This document shows, in pieces, positions 34,028 through 48,501 of a stretch of DNA of 64,000 bases. Below the pieces are notes generated by a model. That model saw only the letters and a list, made by a program, of their open reading frames with translations. It made no database searches and was not told the DNA's origin. The position numbers were made by a program, and so were the translations under genes. Source of the stretch: Hippophae tibetana (taxonomy: Eukaryota > Streptophyta > Magnoliopsida > Rosales > Elaeagnaceae); assembly GCA_037013495.1 (NCBI GenBank), contig CM072801.1, positions 70,727,816-70,791,815 of the forward strand, read 5' to 3'. Numbering within the stretch: position 1 is the stretch's first letter; every line of letters begins with the position of its first letter.

Positions 34028-37000
34028 CAAGTCAACAGTAACCCTTTTCCTCTTCTCTCCTCTTAAATTTTTTGGAAGAATAGAGAGTTATTGATCACAT
34101 AAATAAAGATCCCTTGGTCAGCAAAAATATGTCTTTTACATATCTATTGAATAAAATATAATGTAAGTAAAACAGAAATGTGTGACAAAAACATAAACCC
34201 TCGATAAGTGATGTAAAGGATGGAATTTGGTTACAGAAATCAGGTTCTCTTGCGTGGCCAAAATTAATCGTGTGATTCGATACGAGCTTCGATGGTATAT
34301 ATTATAATAGTCTTTCAGATACCTCAGTCTAGAGTTATGGTCGATTAAAGTCGAAAATTCGATATATCAAATGTTTTGTTATTTTTGAACAAGTGAATAG
34401 TAACCACTTTCGTTTTCTCTTTTCTTAAATTATTTAGGGAGAATAGAGAATTATTGATCACATAAATAAAGATCCTTACTCGGCACAAATATCTCTCTTA
34501 CAGATCTATTGAATAAAATCGAAAGTAAGTAAAACGGAAATTTGTGACAAAAACATAAACCCTCGATAAGTGATGTAAACGATGGAATTTGGTTACAGAA
34601 ATCAGGTTCTCTAGCGTGGCCAAATCTAATCGTGTGAATCGATACGAGCTTCGATGTAATATATTATAATAGTCGTTAAGATACCTCAGTCTAGAGTTAT
34701 TGTCTATTAAAGTTGAAAATTCGATATATCAAATATTTTGTTATTTTTTAACAAGTCAACAGTAACCCTTTTCCTCTTCTCTCCTCTTAAATTTTTTGGA
34801 AGAATAGAGAGTTATTGATCACATAAATAAAGATCCCTTGGTCAGCAAAAATATGTCTTTTACATATCTATTGAATAAAATATAATGTAAGTAAAACAGA
34901 AATGTGTGACAAAAACATAAACCCTCGATAAGTGATGTAAAGGATGGAATTTGGTTACAGAAATCAGGTTCTCTTGCGTGGCCAAAATTAATCGTGTGAT
35001 TCGATACGAGCTTCGATGGTATATATTATAATAGTCTTTCAGATACCTCAGTCTAGAGTTATGGTCGATTAAAGTCGAAAATTCGATATATCAAATGTTT
35101 TGTTATTTTTGAACAAGTGAATAGTAACCACTTTCGTTTTCTCTTTTCTTAAATTATTTAGGGAGAATAGAGAATTATTGATCACATAAATAAAGATCCT
35201 TACTCGGCACAAATATCTCTCTTACAGATCTATTGAATAAAATCGAAAGTAAGTAAAACGGAAATTTGTGACAAAAACATAAACCCTCGATAAGTGATGT
35301 AAACGATGGAATTTGGTTACAGAAATCAGGTTCTCTAGCGTGGCCAAATCTAATCGTGTGAATCGATACGAGCTTCGATGTGATATATTATAGTAGTCGT
35401 TAAGATACCTAGGTCTAGAGTTATTGTCTATTGAAGTTGAAAATTCGATATATCAAATGTTTTGTTATTTTTTAACAAGTTAACAGTAACCCCTTTCCTG
35501 TTCTGTCCTCTTAAATTTTTTTGAAGAATAGAGATTTATTGATCACATAAATAAAGATCCCTTGTTCAGCCCAAATATCTCTTTTACATATCTATGGAAT
35601 AAAATCGAAAGTAAGTAAAACGGAAATGTATGACAAAAACATAAACCCTCGATAAGTGAAGTAAAGGATGGAATTTGTTTACAGAAATCAGGTTCTCTTG
35701 CGTGGCCAAAATTAATCGTGTGATTCGATACGAGATTCGATGGTATATATTATAATAGTCTTTAAGATACCTCACTCTAGAGTTATGGTCGATTAAAGTT
35801 GAAAATTCGATATATCAAATGTTTTGTTATTTTTGAACAAATGAACAGTAACCACTTTCGTTTTCTCTTTCCTTAAATTATTTAGGGAGAATAGAGAATT
35901 ATTGATCACATAAATAAAGATCCTTACTCGGCACAAATATCTCTCTTACAGATCTATTGAATAAAATCGAAAGTAAGTAAAATGGAAATTTGTGACAAAA
36001 ACATAAACCCTCGATAAGTGATGTAAACGATGGAATTTGGTTACAGAAATCTGGTTCTATAGCGTGGCCAAAACTAATCGTGTGAATCGATACGAGCTTC
36101 GATGTGATATATTATAATAGTCGTTAAGATACCTCAGTCTAGAGTTATTGTCTATTAAAGTTGAAAATTCGATATATCAAATGTTTTGTTATTTTTTAAC
36201 AAGTTAACAGTAACCCCTTTCCTGTTCTCTCCTCTTAAATTTTTTGGAAGAATAGAGAGTTATTGATCACATAAATAAAGATCCCTTGGTCAGCAAAAAT
36301 ATGTCTTTTACATATCTATTGAATAAAATATAATGTAAGTAAAACGGAAATGTGTGACAAAAACATAAACCCTCGATAAGTGATGTAAAGGATGGAATTT
36401 GGTTACACAAATCAGGTTCTCTTGCTTGGCCAAAATTAATCGTGTGATTCGATATGAGCTTCGATGTTATATATTATAATAATTGTTAAGATACCTCAGT
36501 CTAGAATTATTGTCGATTAAAGTTGAAAATTCGATATATCAAATGTTTTGTTATTTTTTAACAAGTTAACAGTAACCCTTTTCCTGTTCTCTCCTCTTAA
36601 ATTTTTTGGAAGAATAGATATTTATTGATCACATAAATAAAGATCCCTTTTTCAGCACAAATATCTCTTTTACATATCTATTGAATAAAATCGAAAGTAA
36701 GTAAAACGGAAATGTGAGACAAAAACATAAACCCTCGATAAGTGATGTAAAGGATGGAATTTGGTTACAGAAATCAGGTTCTCTTGCGTGGCCAAAATTA
36801 ATCGTGTGATTCGATACGAGCTTCGATGGTATATATTATAATAGTCTTTCAGATACCTCAGTCTAGAGTTATGGTCGATTAAAGTTGAAAATTCGATATA
36901 TCAAATGTTTTGTTATTTTTGAACAAATGAATAGTAACCACTTTCGTTTTCTCTTTTCTTAAATTATTAAGGGAGAATAGAGAATTATTGATCACATAAA

Positions 37001-38009
37001 TAAAGATCCTTACTCGGCGAAAATATCTCTCTTACAGATCTATTGAATAAAATCGAAAGTAAGTAATACGAAAATTTGTGACAAAAACATAAACCCTCGA
37101 TAAGTGATGTAAACGATGGAATTTGGTTACAGAAATCAGGTTCTCTAGCGTGGCCAAATCTAATCGTGTGAATCGATACGAGCTTCGATGTGATATATTA
37201 TAATAGTCGTTAAGATACTTCAGTCTAGATTTATTGTCGATTAAAGTTGAAAATTCGATATATCAAATGTTTTATTATTTTTTAATATGTTAATAGTAAC
37301 CCCTTTCCTGTTCTCTCCTCTTGAATTTTTTGGAAGAATAGAGATTTATTGATCACATAAATAAAGATCCCTTGTTCAGCCCAAATATCTCTTTTACATA
37401 TCTATGGAATAAAATCGAAAGTAAGTAAAACGGAAATGTGTGTCAAAAACATAAACCCTCGATAAGTGATGTAAAGGATGGAATTTGGTTAGAGAAATCA
37501 GGTTCTCTTGCGTGGCCAAAATTAATCGTGTGATTCGATACGAGCTTCGATGTTATATATTATAATAGTCTTTAAGATACCTCAGTCTAGAGTTATGGTC
37601 GATTAAAGTTGAAAATTCGATATATCAAATGTTTTGTTATTTTTGAACAAGTGAACAGTAACCACTTTCGTTTTCTCTTTTCTTTAATTATTTAGATAGA
37701 ATAGAGAATTATTGATCACATAAATAAAGATCCTTACTCGGCACAAATATCTCTCTTACAGATCTATTGAATAAAATCGAAAGTAAGTAAAATGGAAATT
37801 TGTGACAAAAATATAAACCCTCGATAAGTGATGTAAACGATGGAATTTGGTTACAGAAATCTGGTTCTATAGCGTGGCCAAAACTAATCGTGTGAATCGA
37901 TACGAGCTTCGATGTGATATATTATAATAGTCGTTAAGATACCTCAGTCTAGAGTTATTGTCTATTAAAGTTGAAAATTCGATATCTCAAATGTTTTGTT
38001 ATTTTTTAA
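34028..38009. repeat. 11-monomer HOR copy 2
   Basis: Monomers start at 34028, 34390, 34752, 35114, 35476, 35838, 36200, 36562, 36924, 37286 and 37648, in the same order and with the same 3982-bp length as copy 1. Differences noticed include 'tatagtagtcg' at 35391, 'caaatgaacag' at 35838, 'gtgagac' at 36715, 'cggcgaaaat' at 37017 and 'taatatgtt' at 37283. Confidence 0.93.
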
Positions 38010-40906
38010 CAAGTTAACAGTAACCCCTTTCCTGTTCTCTCCTCTTAAATTTTTTGGAAGAATAGAGAGTTATTGATCACATAAATAAAGATCCCTTGGT
38101 CAGCAAAAATATGTCTTTTACATATCTATTGAATAAAATATAATGTAAGTAAAACGGAAATGTGTGACAAAAACATAAACCCTCGATAAGTGATGTAAAG
38201 GATGGAATTTGGTTACACAAATCAGGTTCTCTTGCTTGGCCAAAATTAATCGTGTGATTCGATATGAGCTTCGATGTTATATATTATAATAATTGTTAAG
38301 ATACCTCATTCTAGAATTATTGTCGATTAAAGTTGAAAATTCGATATATCAAATGTTTTGTTATTTTTTTAACAAGTTAACAGTAACCCTTTTCCTGTTC
38401 TCTCCTCTTAAATTTTTTGGAAGAATAGATATTTATTGATCACATAAATAAAGATCCCTTTTTCAGCACAAATATCTCTTTTACATATCTATTGAATAAA
38501 ATCGAAAGTAAGTAAAACGGAAATGTGTGACAAAAACATAAACCCTCGATAAGTGATGTAAAGGATGGAATTTGGTTACAGAAATCAGGTTCTCTTGCGT
38601 GGCCAAAATTAATCGTGTGATTCGATACGAGCTTCGATGGTATATATTATAATAGTCTTTCAGATACCTCAGTCTAGAGTTATGGTCGATTAAAGCTGAA
38701 AATTCGATATATCAAATGTTTTGTTATTTTTGAACAAGTGAACAGTAACCACTTTCGTTTTCTCTTTTCTTTAATTATTTAGGGAGAATAGAGAATTATT
38801 GATCACATAAATAAAGATCCTTACTCGGCACAAATATCTCTCTTACAGATCTATTGAATAAAATCGAAAGTAAGTAAAATGGAAATTTGTGACAAAAACA
38901 TAAACCCTCGATAAGTGATGTAAAGGATGGAATTTGGTTACACAAATCAGGTTCTCTTGCTTGGCCAAAATTAATCGTGTGATTCGATATGAGCTTCGAT
39001 GTTATATATTATAATAATTGTTAAGATAACTCATTCTAGAATTATTGTCTATTAAAGTTGAAAATTCGATATATCAAATATTTTGTTATTTTTTAACAAG
39101 TCAACAGTAACCCTTTTCCTCTTCTCTCCTCTTAAATTTTTTGGAAGAATAGAGAGTTATTGATCACATAAATAAAGATCCCTTGGTCAGCAAAAATATG
39201 TCTTTTACATATCTATTGAATAAAATATAATGTAAGTAAAACAGAAATGTGTGACAAAAACATAAACCCTCGATAAGTGATGTAAAGGATGGAATTTGGT
39301 TACAGAAATCAGGTTCTCTTGCGTGGCCAAAATTAATCGTGTGATTCGATACGAGCTTCGATGGTATATATTATAATAGTCTTTCAGATACCTCAGTCTA
39401 GAGTTATGGTCGATTAAAGCTGAAAATTCGATATATCAAATGTTTTGTTATTTTTGAACAAGTGAACAGTAACCACTTTCGTTTTCTCTTTTCTTTAATT
39501 ATTTAGGGAGAATAGAGAATTATTGATCACATAAATAAAGATCCTTACTCGGCACAAATATCTCTCTTACATATCTATTGAATAAAATCGAAAGTAAGTA
39601 AAATGGAAATTTGTGACAAAAACATAAACCCTCGATAAGTGATGTAAACGATGGAATTTGGTTACAGAAATCTGGTTCTATAGCGTGGCCAAAACTAATC
39701 GTGTGAATCGATACGAGCTTCGATGTGATATATTATAATAGTCGTTAAGATACCTCAGTCTAGAGTTATTGTCTATTAAAGTTGAAAATTCGATATATCA
39801 AATGTTTTGTTATTTTTTAACAAGTTAACAGTAACCCCTTTCCTGTTCTCTCCTCTTAAATTTTTTGGAAGAATAGAGAGTTATTGATCACATAAATAAA
39901 GATCCCTTGGTCAGCAAAAATATGTCTTTTACATATCTATTGAATAAAATATAATGTAAGTAAAACGGAAATGTGTGACAAAAACATAAACCCTCGATAA
40001 GTGATGTAAAGGATGGAATTTGGTTACACAAATCAGGTTCTCTTGCTTGGCCAAAATTAATCGTGTGATTCGATATGAGCTTCGATGTTATATATTATAA
40101 TAATTGTTAAGATACCTCAGTCTAGAATTATTGTCGATTAAAGTTGAAAATTCGATATATCAAATGTTTTGTTATTTTTTAACAAGTTAATAGTAACCCT
40201 TTTCCTGTTCTCTCCTCTTAAATTTTTTGGAAGAATAGATATTTATTGATCACATAAATAAAGATCCCTTTTTCAGCACAAATATCTCTTTTACATATCT
40301 ATTGAATAAAATCGAAAGTAAGTAAAACGGAAATGTGTGACAAAAACATAAACCCTCGATAAGTGATGTAATGGATGGAATTTGGTTACAGAAATCAGGT
40401 TCTCTTGCGTGGCCAAAATTAATCGTGTGATTCGATACGAGCTTCGATGGTATATATTATAATAGTCTTTCAGATACCTCAGTCTAGAGTTATGGTCGAT
40501 TAAAGTTGAAAATTCGATATATCAAATGTTTTGTTATTTTTGAACAAGTGAATAGTAACCACTTTCGTTTTCTCTTTTCTTAAATTATTAAGGGAGAATA
40601 GAGAATTATTGATCACATAAATAAAGATCCTTACTCGGCACAAATATCTCTCTTACAGATCTATTGAATAAAATCGAAAGTAAGTAATACGAAAATTTGT
40701 GACAAAAACATAAACCCTCGATAAGTGATGTAAACGATGGAATTTGGTTACAGAAATCAGGTTCTCTAGCGTGGCCAAATCTAATCGTGTGAATCGATAC
40801 GAGCTTCGATGTGATATATTATAATAGTTGTTAAGATACCTCAGTGTAGAGTTATTGTCTATTAAAGTTGAAAATTCGATATATCAAATGTTTTGTTATT
40901 TTTTAA
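38010..40906. repeat. Scrambled pieces of the 11-mer HOR
   Basis: Monomers start at 38010 (j), 38373 (k), 38735 (g/j hybrid), 39097 (A), 39459 (g), 39821 (j), 40183 (k) and 40545 (g). The j-k-g trio occurs twice and A-g once, so HOR segments were joined out of their original order. The monomer at 38010 is 363 bp because of one extra t in the terminal T run. Confidence 0.88.
38735..39096. repeat. Hybrid g/j monomer
   Basis: It begins as type g of the 11-mer ('tttctttaatt', 'ccttactcggcac', 'aaaatggaaattt'). It switches near 38925 to type j ('aggatgg', 'ttacacaaat', 'ttgcttgg', 'gatatgagc', 'ataattgtt'). This is a second clear crossover product, with its breakpoint in the conserved core. Confidence 0.85.
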
Positions 40907-43900
40907 CAAGTTAAGAGTAACCCCTTTCCGGTTCTCTCCTCTTAAATTTTTTTGAAGAAAAGAGATTTATTGATCACATAAATAAAGATCCCATGTTCAG
41001 CCCAAATATCTCTTTTACATATCTATTGAATAAAATCGAAAGTAAGTAAAACGGAAATGTATGACAAAAACATAAACCCTCGATAAGTGAAGTAAAGGAT
41101 GGAATTTCGTTATAGAAATCAGGTTCTCTTGCGTGGCCAAAATTAATCGTGTGATTCGATACGAGCTTCGATGGTATATATTATAATAGTCTTTAAGATA
41201 CCTGAGTCTAGAGTTATGGTCGATTAAAGTTGAAAATTCGATATATCAAATGTTTTGTTATTTTTGAACAAGTGAATAGTAACCACTTTCGTTTTCTCTT
41301 TTCTTAAATTATTTAGGGAGAATAGAGAATTATTGATCACATAAATAAAGATCCTTACTCGGCACAAATATCTCTCTTACAGATCTATTGAATAAAAACG
41401 AAAGTAAAATGGAAATTTGTGACAAAAACATAAACCCTCGATAAGTGATGTAAACGATGGAATTTGGTTACGTAAATCAGGTTCTCTAGCGTGGCCAAAA
41501 CTAATCGTGTGAATCGATACGAGCTTCGATGTGATATATTATAATAGTCGTTAAGATACCTCAGTCTAGAGTTATTGTCTATTAAAGTTGAAAATTCGAT
41601 ATATCAAATGTTTTGTTATTTTTTAACAAGTTAAGAGTAACCCCTTTCCGGTTCTCTCCTCTTAAACTTTTTTGAAGAATAGAGATTTATTGATCACATA
41701 AATAAAGATCCCTTGTTCAGCACAAATATCTCTTTTACATATCTATTGAATAAAATCGAAAGTAAGTAAAACGGAAATGTGTGACAAAAACATAAACCCT
41801 CGATAAGTGATGTAAAAGATGGAATTTGGATACAGAAATCAGGTTCTCTTGCGTGGCCAAAATTAATCGTGTGATTCGATACGAGCTTCGATGGTATATA
41901 TTATAATAGTCTTTCAGATACCTCAGTCTAGAGTTATGGTCGATTAAAGTTGAAAATTCGATATATCAAATGTTTTGTTATTTTTGAACAAGTGAATAGT
42001 AACCACTTTCGTTTTCTCTTTTCTTAAATTATTTAGGGAGAATAGAGAATTATTGATCACATAAATAAAGATCCTTACTCGGCACAAATATCTCTCTTAC
42101 AGATCTATTGAATAAAATCGAAAGTAGGTAAAACGGAAATTTGTGACAAAAACATAAACCCTCGATAAGTGATGTAAACGATGGAATTTGGTTACAGAAA
42201 TCTGGTTCTCTAGCGTGGCCAAAACCAATCGTGTGAATCGATACGAGCTTCGATGTCATGTATTATAATAGTCGTTAAGATACCTCAGTCTAGAGTTATT
42301 GTCTATTAAAGTTGAAAATTCGATATATCAAATATTTTGTTATTTTTTAACAAGTCAACAGTAACCCCTTTCCTCTTCTCTCCTCTTAAATTTTTTGAAA
42401 GAATAGAGAGTTATTGATCACATAAATAAAGATCCCTTGGTCAGAAAAAATATGTCTTTTCATATCTATTGAATAAAATCGAAAGTAAGTAAAACGGAAA
42501 TTTGTGATAAAAACATAAACCCTCGATAAGTGATGTAAACGATGGAATTTGGCTACAGAAATCAGGTTCTCTAGCATGGCCAAAATTAATCGTGTGAATC
42601 GATACGAGCTTCGATGTTATATATTATAATAGTCTTTAAGATACCTAAGTCTAGAGCTATTGTCTATTAAAGTTGAAAATTCGATATATCAAATGTTTTG
42701 TTATTTTTTAACAAGTTAACAGTAACCTCTTTCCTGTTCTCTCCTCTTAAATTTTTTGGAAGAATAGAGAGTTATTGATCACATAAATAAAGATCCCTTG
42801 GTCAGCAAAAATATGTCTTTTACATATCTATTGAATAAAATATAATGTAAGTAAAACGGAAATGTGTGACAAAAACATAAACCCTCGATAAGTGATGTAA
42901 ATGATGGAATTTGGTTACACAAATCAGGTTCTCTTGCTTGGCAAAAATTAATCGTGTGATTCGATATGAGCTTCGATGTTATATATTATAATAATTGTTA
43001 AGATACCTCAGTCTAGAGTTATTATCGATTAATGTTGAAAATTGGATATATCAAATGTTTTGTTATTTTTTAACAACTTAATAGTAACCCCTTTCATGTT
43101 CTCTTCTCTTAAATTTTTTGGAAGAATAGAGATTTATTGATCACATAAATAAAGAACCCTTGGTCAGCACAAATATCTATTTTACATATCTATTGAATAA
43201 AATCGAAATAAGTAAAACGGAAATGTGTGACAAAAACATAAACCCTCGATAAGTGATGTAAAGGATGGAATTTGGTTACAGAAATCAGCTTCTCTTGCGT
43301 GGCCAAAATTAATCGTGTGATTCGATACGAGCTTCGATGTTATATATTATAATAGTCTTTAAGATACCTCAGTCTAGAGTTATTTTCGATTAAAGTTGAA
43401 AATTTGATATATAAAATGTTTTGTTATTTTTTAACAAGTTAACAGTAACCCCTTTCATGTTCTCTTCTCTTAAATTTTTTGGAAGAATAGAGATTTATTG
43501 ATCACATAAATAAAGAACCCTTGGTCAGCACAAATATCTCTTTTACATATCTATTGAATAAAATCGAAATAAGTAAAACGGAAATGTGTGACAAAAACAT
43601 AAACCCTCGATAAGTGATGTAAAGGATGGAATTTGGTTACAGAAATCAGGTTCTCTTGCGTGGCCAAAATTAATCGTGTGATTCGATACGAGCTTCGATG
43701 TTATATATTATAATAGTCTTTAAGATACCTCAGTCTAGAGCTATTGTCGATTAAAGTTGAAAATTCGATATATAAAATGTTTTGTTATTTTTTAACAAGT
43801 TAACAGTAACCCCTTTCCTGTTCTCTCCTCTTAAATTTTTTTGAAGAATAGAGATTTATTGATCACATAAATAAAGATCCTTTGTTCAGCCCAAATATCT

Positions 43901-44881
43901 CTTTTACATATCTATGGAATAAAATCGAAAGTAAGTAAAACGGAAATGTGTGACAAAAACATAAACCCTCGATAAGTGATGTAAAGGATGGAATTTGGTT
44001 ACAGAAATCAGGTTCTCTTGCGTGGCCAAAATTAATCGTGTGATTCGATACGAGCTTTGATGGTATATATTATAATAGTCTTTAAGATACCTCAGTCTAG
44101 AGTTATGGTCGATTAATGTCGAAAATTCGATATATCAAATGTTTTGTTATTTTTGAACAAGTGAACAGTAACCACTTTCGTTTTCTCTTTTCTTAAATTA
44201 TTTAGGGAGAATAGAGAATTATTGATCACATAAATAAAGATCCTTACTCGGCACAAATATATCTCTTACAGATCTATTGAATAAAATCGAAAGTAAGTAA
44301 AACGGAAATTTGTGACAAAAACATAAACCCTCGATAAGTGCTGTAAACGATGGAATTTGGTTACGGATATCAGGTTCTCTAGCGTGGCCAAAACTAATCA
44401 TGTGAATCGATACGAGCTTCGATGTGATATATTATAATAGTCGTTAAGATACCTCAATCTAGAGTTATGGTCGATTAAAGTTGAAAATTCGATATATCAA
44501 ATGTTTTGTTATTTTTTAACAAGTTAATAGTAACCCCTTTCCTCTTCTCTCCTCTTAAATTTTTTGAAAGAATAGAGAGTTATTGATCACATAAATAAAG
44601 AATCCTTGGTCAGCACAAATATCTCTTTTACATATCTATGGAATAAAATCGAAAGTAAGTAAAACGGAAATGTGTGACAAAAACATAAACCCTCGATAAG
44701 TGATGTAAAGGATGGAAATTGTTTACAGAAATCAGGTTCTCTTGCGTGGCCAAAATTAATCGTGTGATTCGATACGAGCTTCGATGTTATATATTATAAT
44801 AGTCTTTAAGATACCTCAGTCTAGAGTTATGGTCGATTAATGTCGAAAATTCGATATATCAAATGTTTTGTTATTTTTGAA
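40907..44881. repeat. Mosaic monomers with shared blocks
   Basis: Monomers start at 40907 (e'), 41269 (g, 4-bp deletion), 41627 (e'), 41989 (g), 42351 (A'), 42712 (j), 43074, 43435 (both 'catgttctc'), 43796 (e), 44158 (g, 'cggatatcagg') and 44520 (p-like). 40907-41626 parallels 17021-17740. 41989-43434 parallels 14850-16296. The run at 43074-44519 parallels 18103-19547. Confidence 0.82.
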
Positions 44882-46691
44882 CAAGTGAACAGTAACCACT
44901 TTCGTTTTCTCTTTTCTTAAATTATTTAGGGAGAATAGAGAATTATTGATCACATAAATAAAGATCCTTACTCGGCACAAATATATCTCTTACAAATCTA
45001 TTGAATAAAATCGAAAGTAAGTAAAACAGTAATTTATCCCTAAAACATAAAACCATCGATAAGTGATGTAAACGATGGAATTTGGTTACAAAAATTAGGT
45101 TCACAAACGAGGCCAAAACTAATCTTGTGAATCGATACGAGCTTCGATGTGATATATTATAATAGTCGTTACGATACTTCAGTCTAGATTTATTGTCGAT
45201 TAAAGTTGAAAATTCGATATATCAAATGTTTTATTATTTTTTAATAAGTTAACAGTAACCCCTTTCCTGTTCTCTCCTCTTAAATTTTTTGGAAGAATAG
45301 AGATATATTGATCACACAAATAAAGATCCCTTGTTCAGCCCAAATATCTATTTTACATATCTATTGAATAAAATCGAAAGTAAGTAAAACGGAAATGTGT
45401 GACAAAAACATAAACCCTCGATAAGTGATGTAAACGATGGAATTTGGTTAGAGAAATCAGGTTCTCTAGCATGGCCAAAATTAATCGTGTGAATCGATAC
45501 GAGCTTCGATGTTATATATTATAATAGTATTTAAGATACCTCAGTCTAGAGTTATTGTCTATTAAAGTTGAAAATTCGATATATCAAATGTTTTGTTATT
45601 TTTTAACAAGTTAACACTAACCCCTTTCCGGTTCTCTCCTCTTAAATTTTTTGGAAGAATAGAGAGTTATTGATCACATAAATAAAGATCCCTTGGTCAG
45701 CAAAAATATGTCTTTTACATATCTTTTGAATAAAATCGAAAGTAAGTAAAACGGAAATTTGTGATAAAAACATAAACCCTCGATAAGTGATGTAAACGAT
45801 GGAATTTGGTTAGAGAAATCAGGTTCTCTTGCGCGGCCAAAATTAATCGTGTGATTCGATACGAGCTTCGATGGTATATATTATAATAGTCTTTCAGATA
45901 CCTCAGTCTAGAGTTATGGTCGATTAAAGTTGAAAATTCGATATATCAAATGTTTTGTTATTTTTGAACAAGTGAATAGTAACCACTTTCGTTTTCTCTT
46001 TTCTTAAATTATTTAGGGAGAATAGAGAATTATTGATCACATAAATAAAGATCCTTACTCGGCACAAATATCTCTCTTACAGATCTATTGAATAAAATCG
46101 AAAGTAAGTAAAACGGAAATTTGTGACAAAAACACAAACCCTCGATAAGTGATGTAAACCATGGAATTTGGTTACAGAAATCAGGTTCTCTAGCGTGGCC
46201 AAAACTAATCGTGTGAATCGATACGAGCTTCGATGTGATATATTATAATAGTCGTTAAGATACCTCAGTCTAGAGTTATTGTCTATTAAAGTTGAAAATT
46301 CGATATATCAAATGTTTTGTTATTTTTTAACAAGTTAATAGTAACCCCTTTCCTCTTCTCTCCTCTTAAATTTTTTGAAAGAATAGAGAGTTATTGATCA
46401 CATAAATAAAGAACCCTTGGTCAGCACAAATATCTCTTTTACATATCTATTGAATAAAATCGAAATAAATAAAACGGAAATGTGTGACAAAAACATAAAC
46501 CCTCGATAAGTGATGTAAAGGATGGAATTTGGTTACAGAAATCAGGTTCTCTTGCGTGGCCAAAATTAATCGTGTGATTCGATACGAGCTTCGATGTTAT
46601 ATATTATAATAGTCTTTAAGATACCTCAGTCTAGAGCTATTGTCGATTAAAGTTGAAAATTCGATATATAAAATGTTTTGTTATTTTTTAA
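44882..46691. repeat. 5-monomer HOR copy (m-n-o-g-p')
   Basis: Monomers start at 44882 (g front with m core), 45245 (n), 45607 (o), 45969 (g) and 46331 (p'). m has 'acagtaattt', 'ccctaaaacat', 'aaaaccatcg' and 'cacaaacgagg'. n starts 'taataagttaac' and has 'gagatatattg'. o has 'aacactaacccc', 'ccggttctc' and 'ttgcgcggcc'. p' joins 'cctcttctc' to 'gaacccttggtcagcac' and 'gaaataaataaaacgg'. The block closely matches 51401-53210, down to the rare 'aaaccatgg' in g. Confidence 0.9.
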
Positions 46692-48501
46692 CAAGTTAAC
46701 AGTAACCCCTTTCCTGTTCTCTCCTCTTAAATTTTTTTGAAGAATAGAGATTTATTGATCACATAAATAAAGATCCCTTGTTCAGCCCAAATATCTCTTT
46801 TACATATCTATGGAATAAAATCGAAAGTAAGTAAAACGGAAATGTGTGACAAAAACATAAACCCTCGATAAGTGATGTAAAGGATGGAATTTGGTTACAG
46901 AAATCAGGTTCTCTTGCGTGGCCAAAATTAATCGTGTGATTCGATACGAGCTTTGATGGTATATTTTATAATAGTCTTTAAGATACCTCAGTCTAGAGTT
47001 ATGGTCGATTAATGTCGAAAATTCGATATATCAAATGTTTTGTTATTTTTGAACAAGTGAACAGTAACCACTTTCGTTTTCTCTTTTCTTAAATTATTTA
47101 GGGAGAATAGAGAATTATTGATCACATAAATAAAGATCCCTTACTTGGCACAAATATCTCTCTTACAGATCTATTGAATAAAATCGAAATAAATAAAACG
47201 GAAATGTGTGACAAAAACATAAACCCTCGATAAGTGATGTAAAGGATGGAATTTGGTTACAGAAATCAGGTTCTCTTGCGTGGCCAAAATTAATCGTGTG
47301 ATTCGATACGAGCTTCGATGTTATATATTATAATAGTCTTTAAGATACCTCAGTCTAGAGCTATTGTCGATTAAAGTTGAAAATTCGATATATAAAATGT
47401 TTTGTTATTTTTTAACAAGTTAACAGTAACCCCTTTCCTGTTCTCTCCTCTTAAATTTTTTTGAAGAATAGAGATTTATTGATCACATAAATAAAGATCC
47501 CTTGTTCAGCCCAAATATCTCTTTTACATATCTATGGAATAAAATCGAAAGTAAGTAAAACGGAAATGTGTGACAAAAACATAAACCCTCGATAAGTGAT
47601 GTAAAGGATGGAATTTGGTTACAGAAATCAGGTTCTCTTGCGTGGCCAAAATTAATCGTGTGATTCGATACGAGCTTTGATGGTATATTTTATAATAGTC
47701 TTTAAGATACCTCAGTCTAGAGTTATGGTCGATTAATGTCGAAAATTCGATATATCAAATGTTTTGTTATTTTTGAACAAGTGAACAGTAACCACTTTCG
47801 TTTTCTCTTTTCTTAAATTATTTAGGGAGAATAGAGAATTATTGATCACATAAATAAAGATCCCTTACTTGGCACAAATATCTCTCTTACAGATCTATTG
47901 AATAAAATCGAAATAAATAAAACGGAAATGTGTGACAAAAACATAAACCCTCGATAAGTGATGTAAAGGATGGAATTTGGTTACAGAAATCAGGTTCTCT
48001 TGCGTGGCCAAAATTAATCGTGTGATTCGATACAAGCTTCGATGTTATATATTATAATAGTCTTTAAGATACCTCAGTCTAGAGCTATTGTCGATTAAAG
48101 TTGAAAATTCGATATATAAAATGTTTTGTTATTTTTTAACAAGTTAACAGTAACCCCTTTCCTGTTCTCTCCTCTTAAATTTTTTTGAAGAATAGAGATT
48201 TATTGATCACATAAATAAAGATCCCTTGTTCAGCCCAAATATCTCTTTTACATATCTATGGAATAAAATCGAAAGTAAGTAAAACGGAAATGTGTGACAA
48301 AAACATAAACCCTCGATAAGTGATGTAAAGGATGGAATTTGGTTACAGAAATCAGGTTCTCTTGCGTGGCCAAAATTAATCGTGTGATTCGATACGAGCT
48401 TTGATGGTATATTTTATAATAGTCTTTAAGATACCTCAGTCTAGAGTTATGGTCGATTAATGTCGAAAATTCGATATATCAAATGTTTTGTTATTTTTGA
48501 A
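46692..48501. repeat. 724-bp dimer expansion, 2.5 copies
   Basis: Units are 46692-47415 and 47416-48139, plus the first monomer of a third (48140-48501). The first monomer is e-like with 'gagctttgatgg' and 'tattttataatag'. The second (47054, 47778) starts as g with 'cccttacttggcac' and ends with 'gaaataaataaaacgg' and 'ttgcgtgg'. Copies look almost identical; 'acaagcttcg' at 48033 is one difference and creates a HindIII site. Confidence 0.92.

Noticed and set aside
42050..42583. Open frames at 42050-42259, 42386-42583 and 44219-44401
   Set aside because: Two have a true ATG created by single substitutions ('gtcatg' near 42257, 'aatcatg' near 44401); the middle one begins with TTG. All lie within ordinary monomers with no sign of coding selection.
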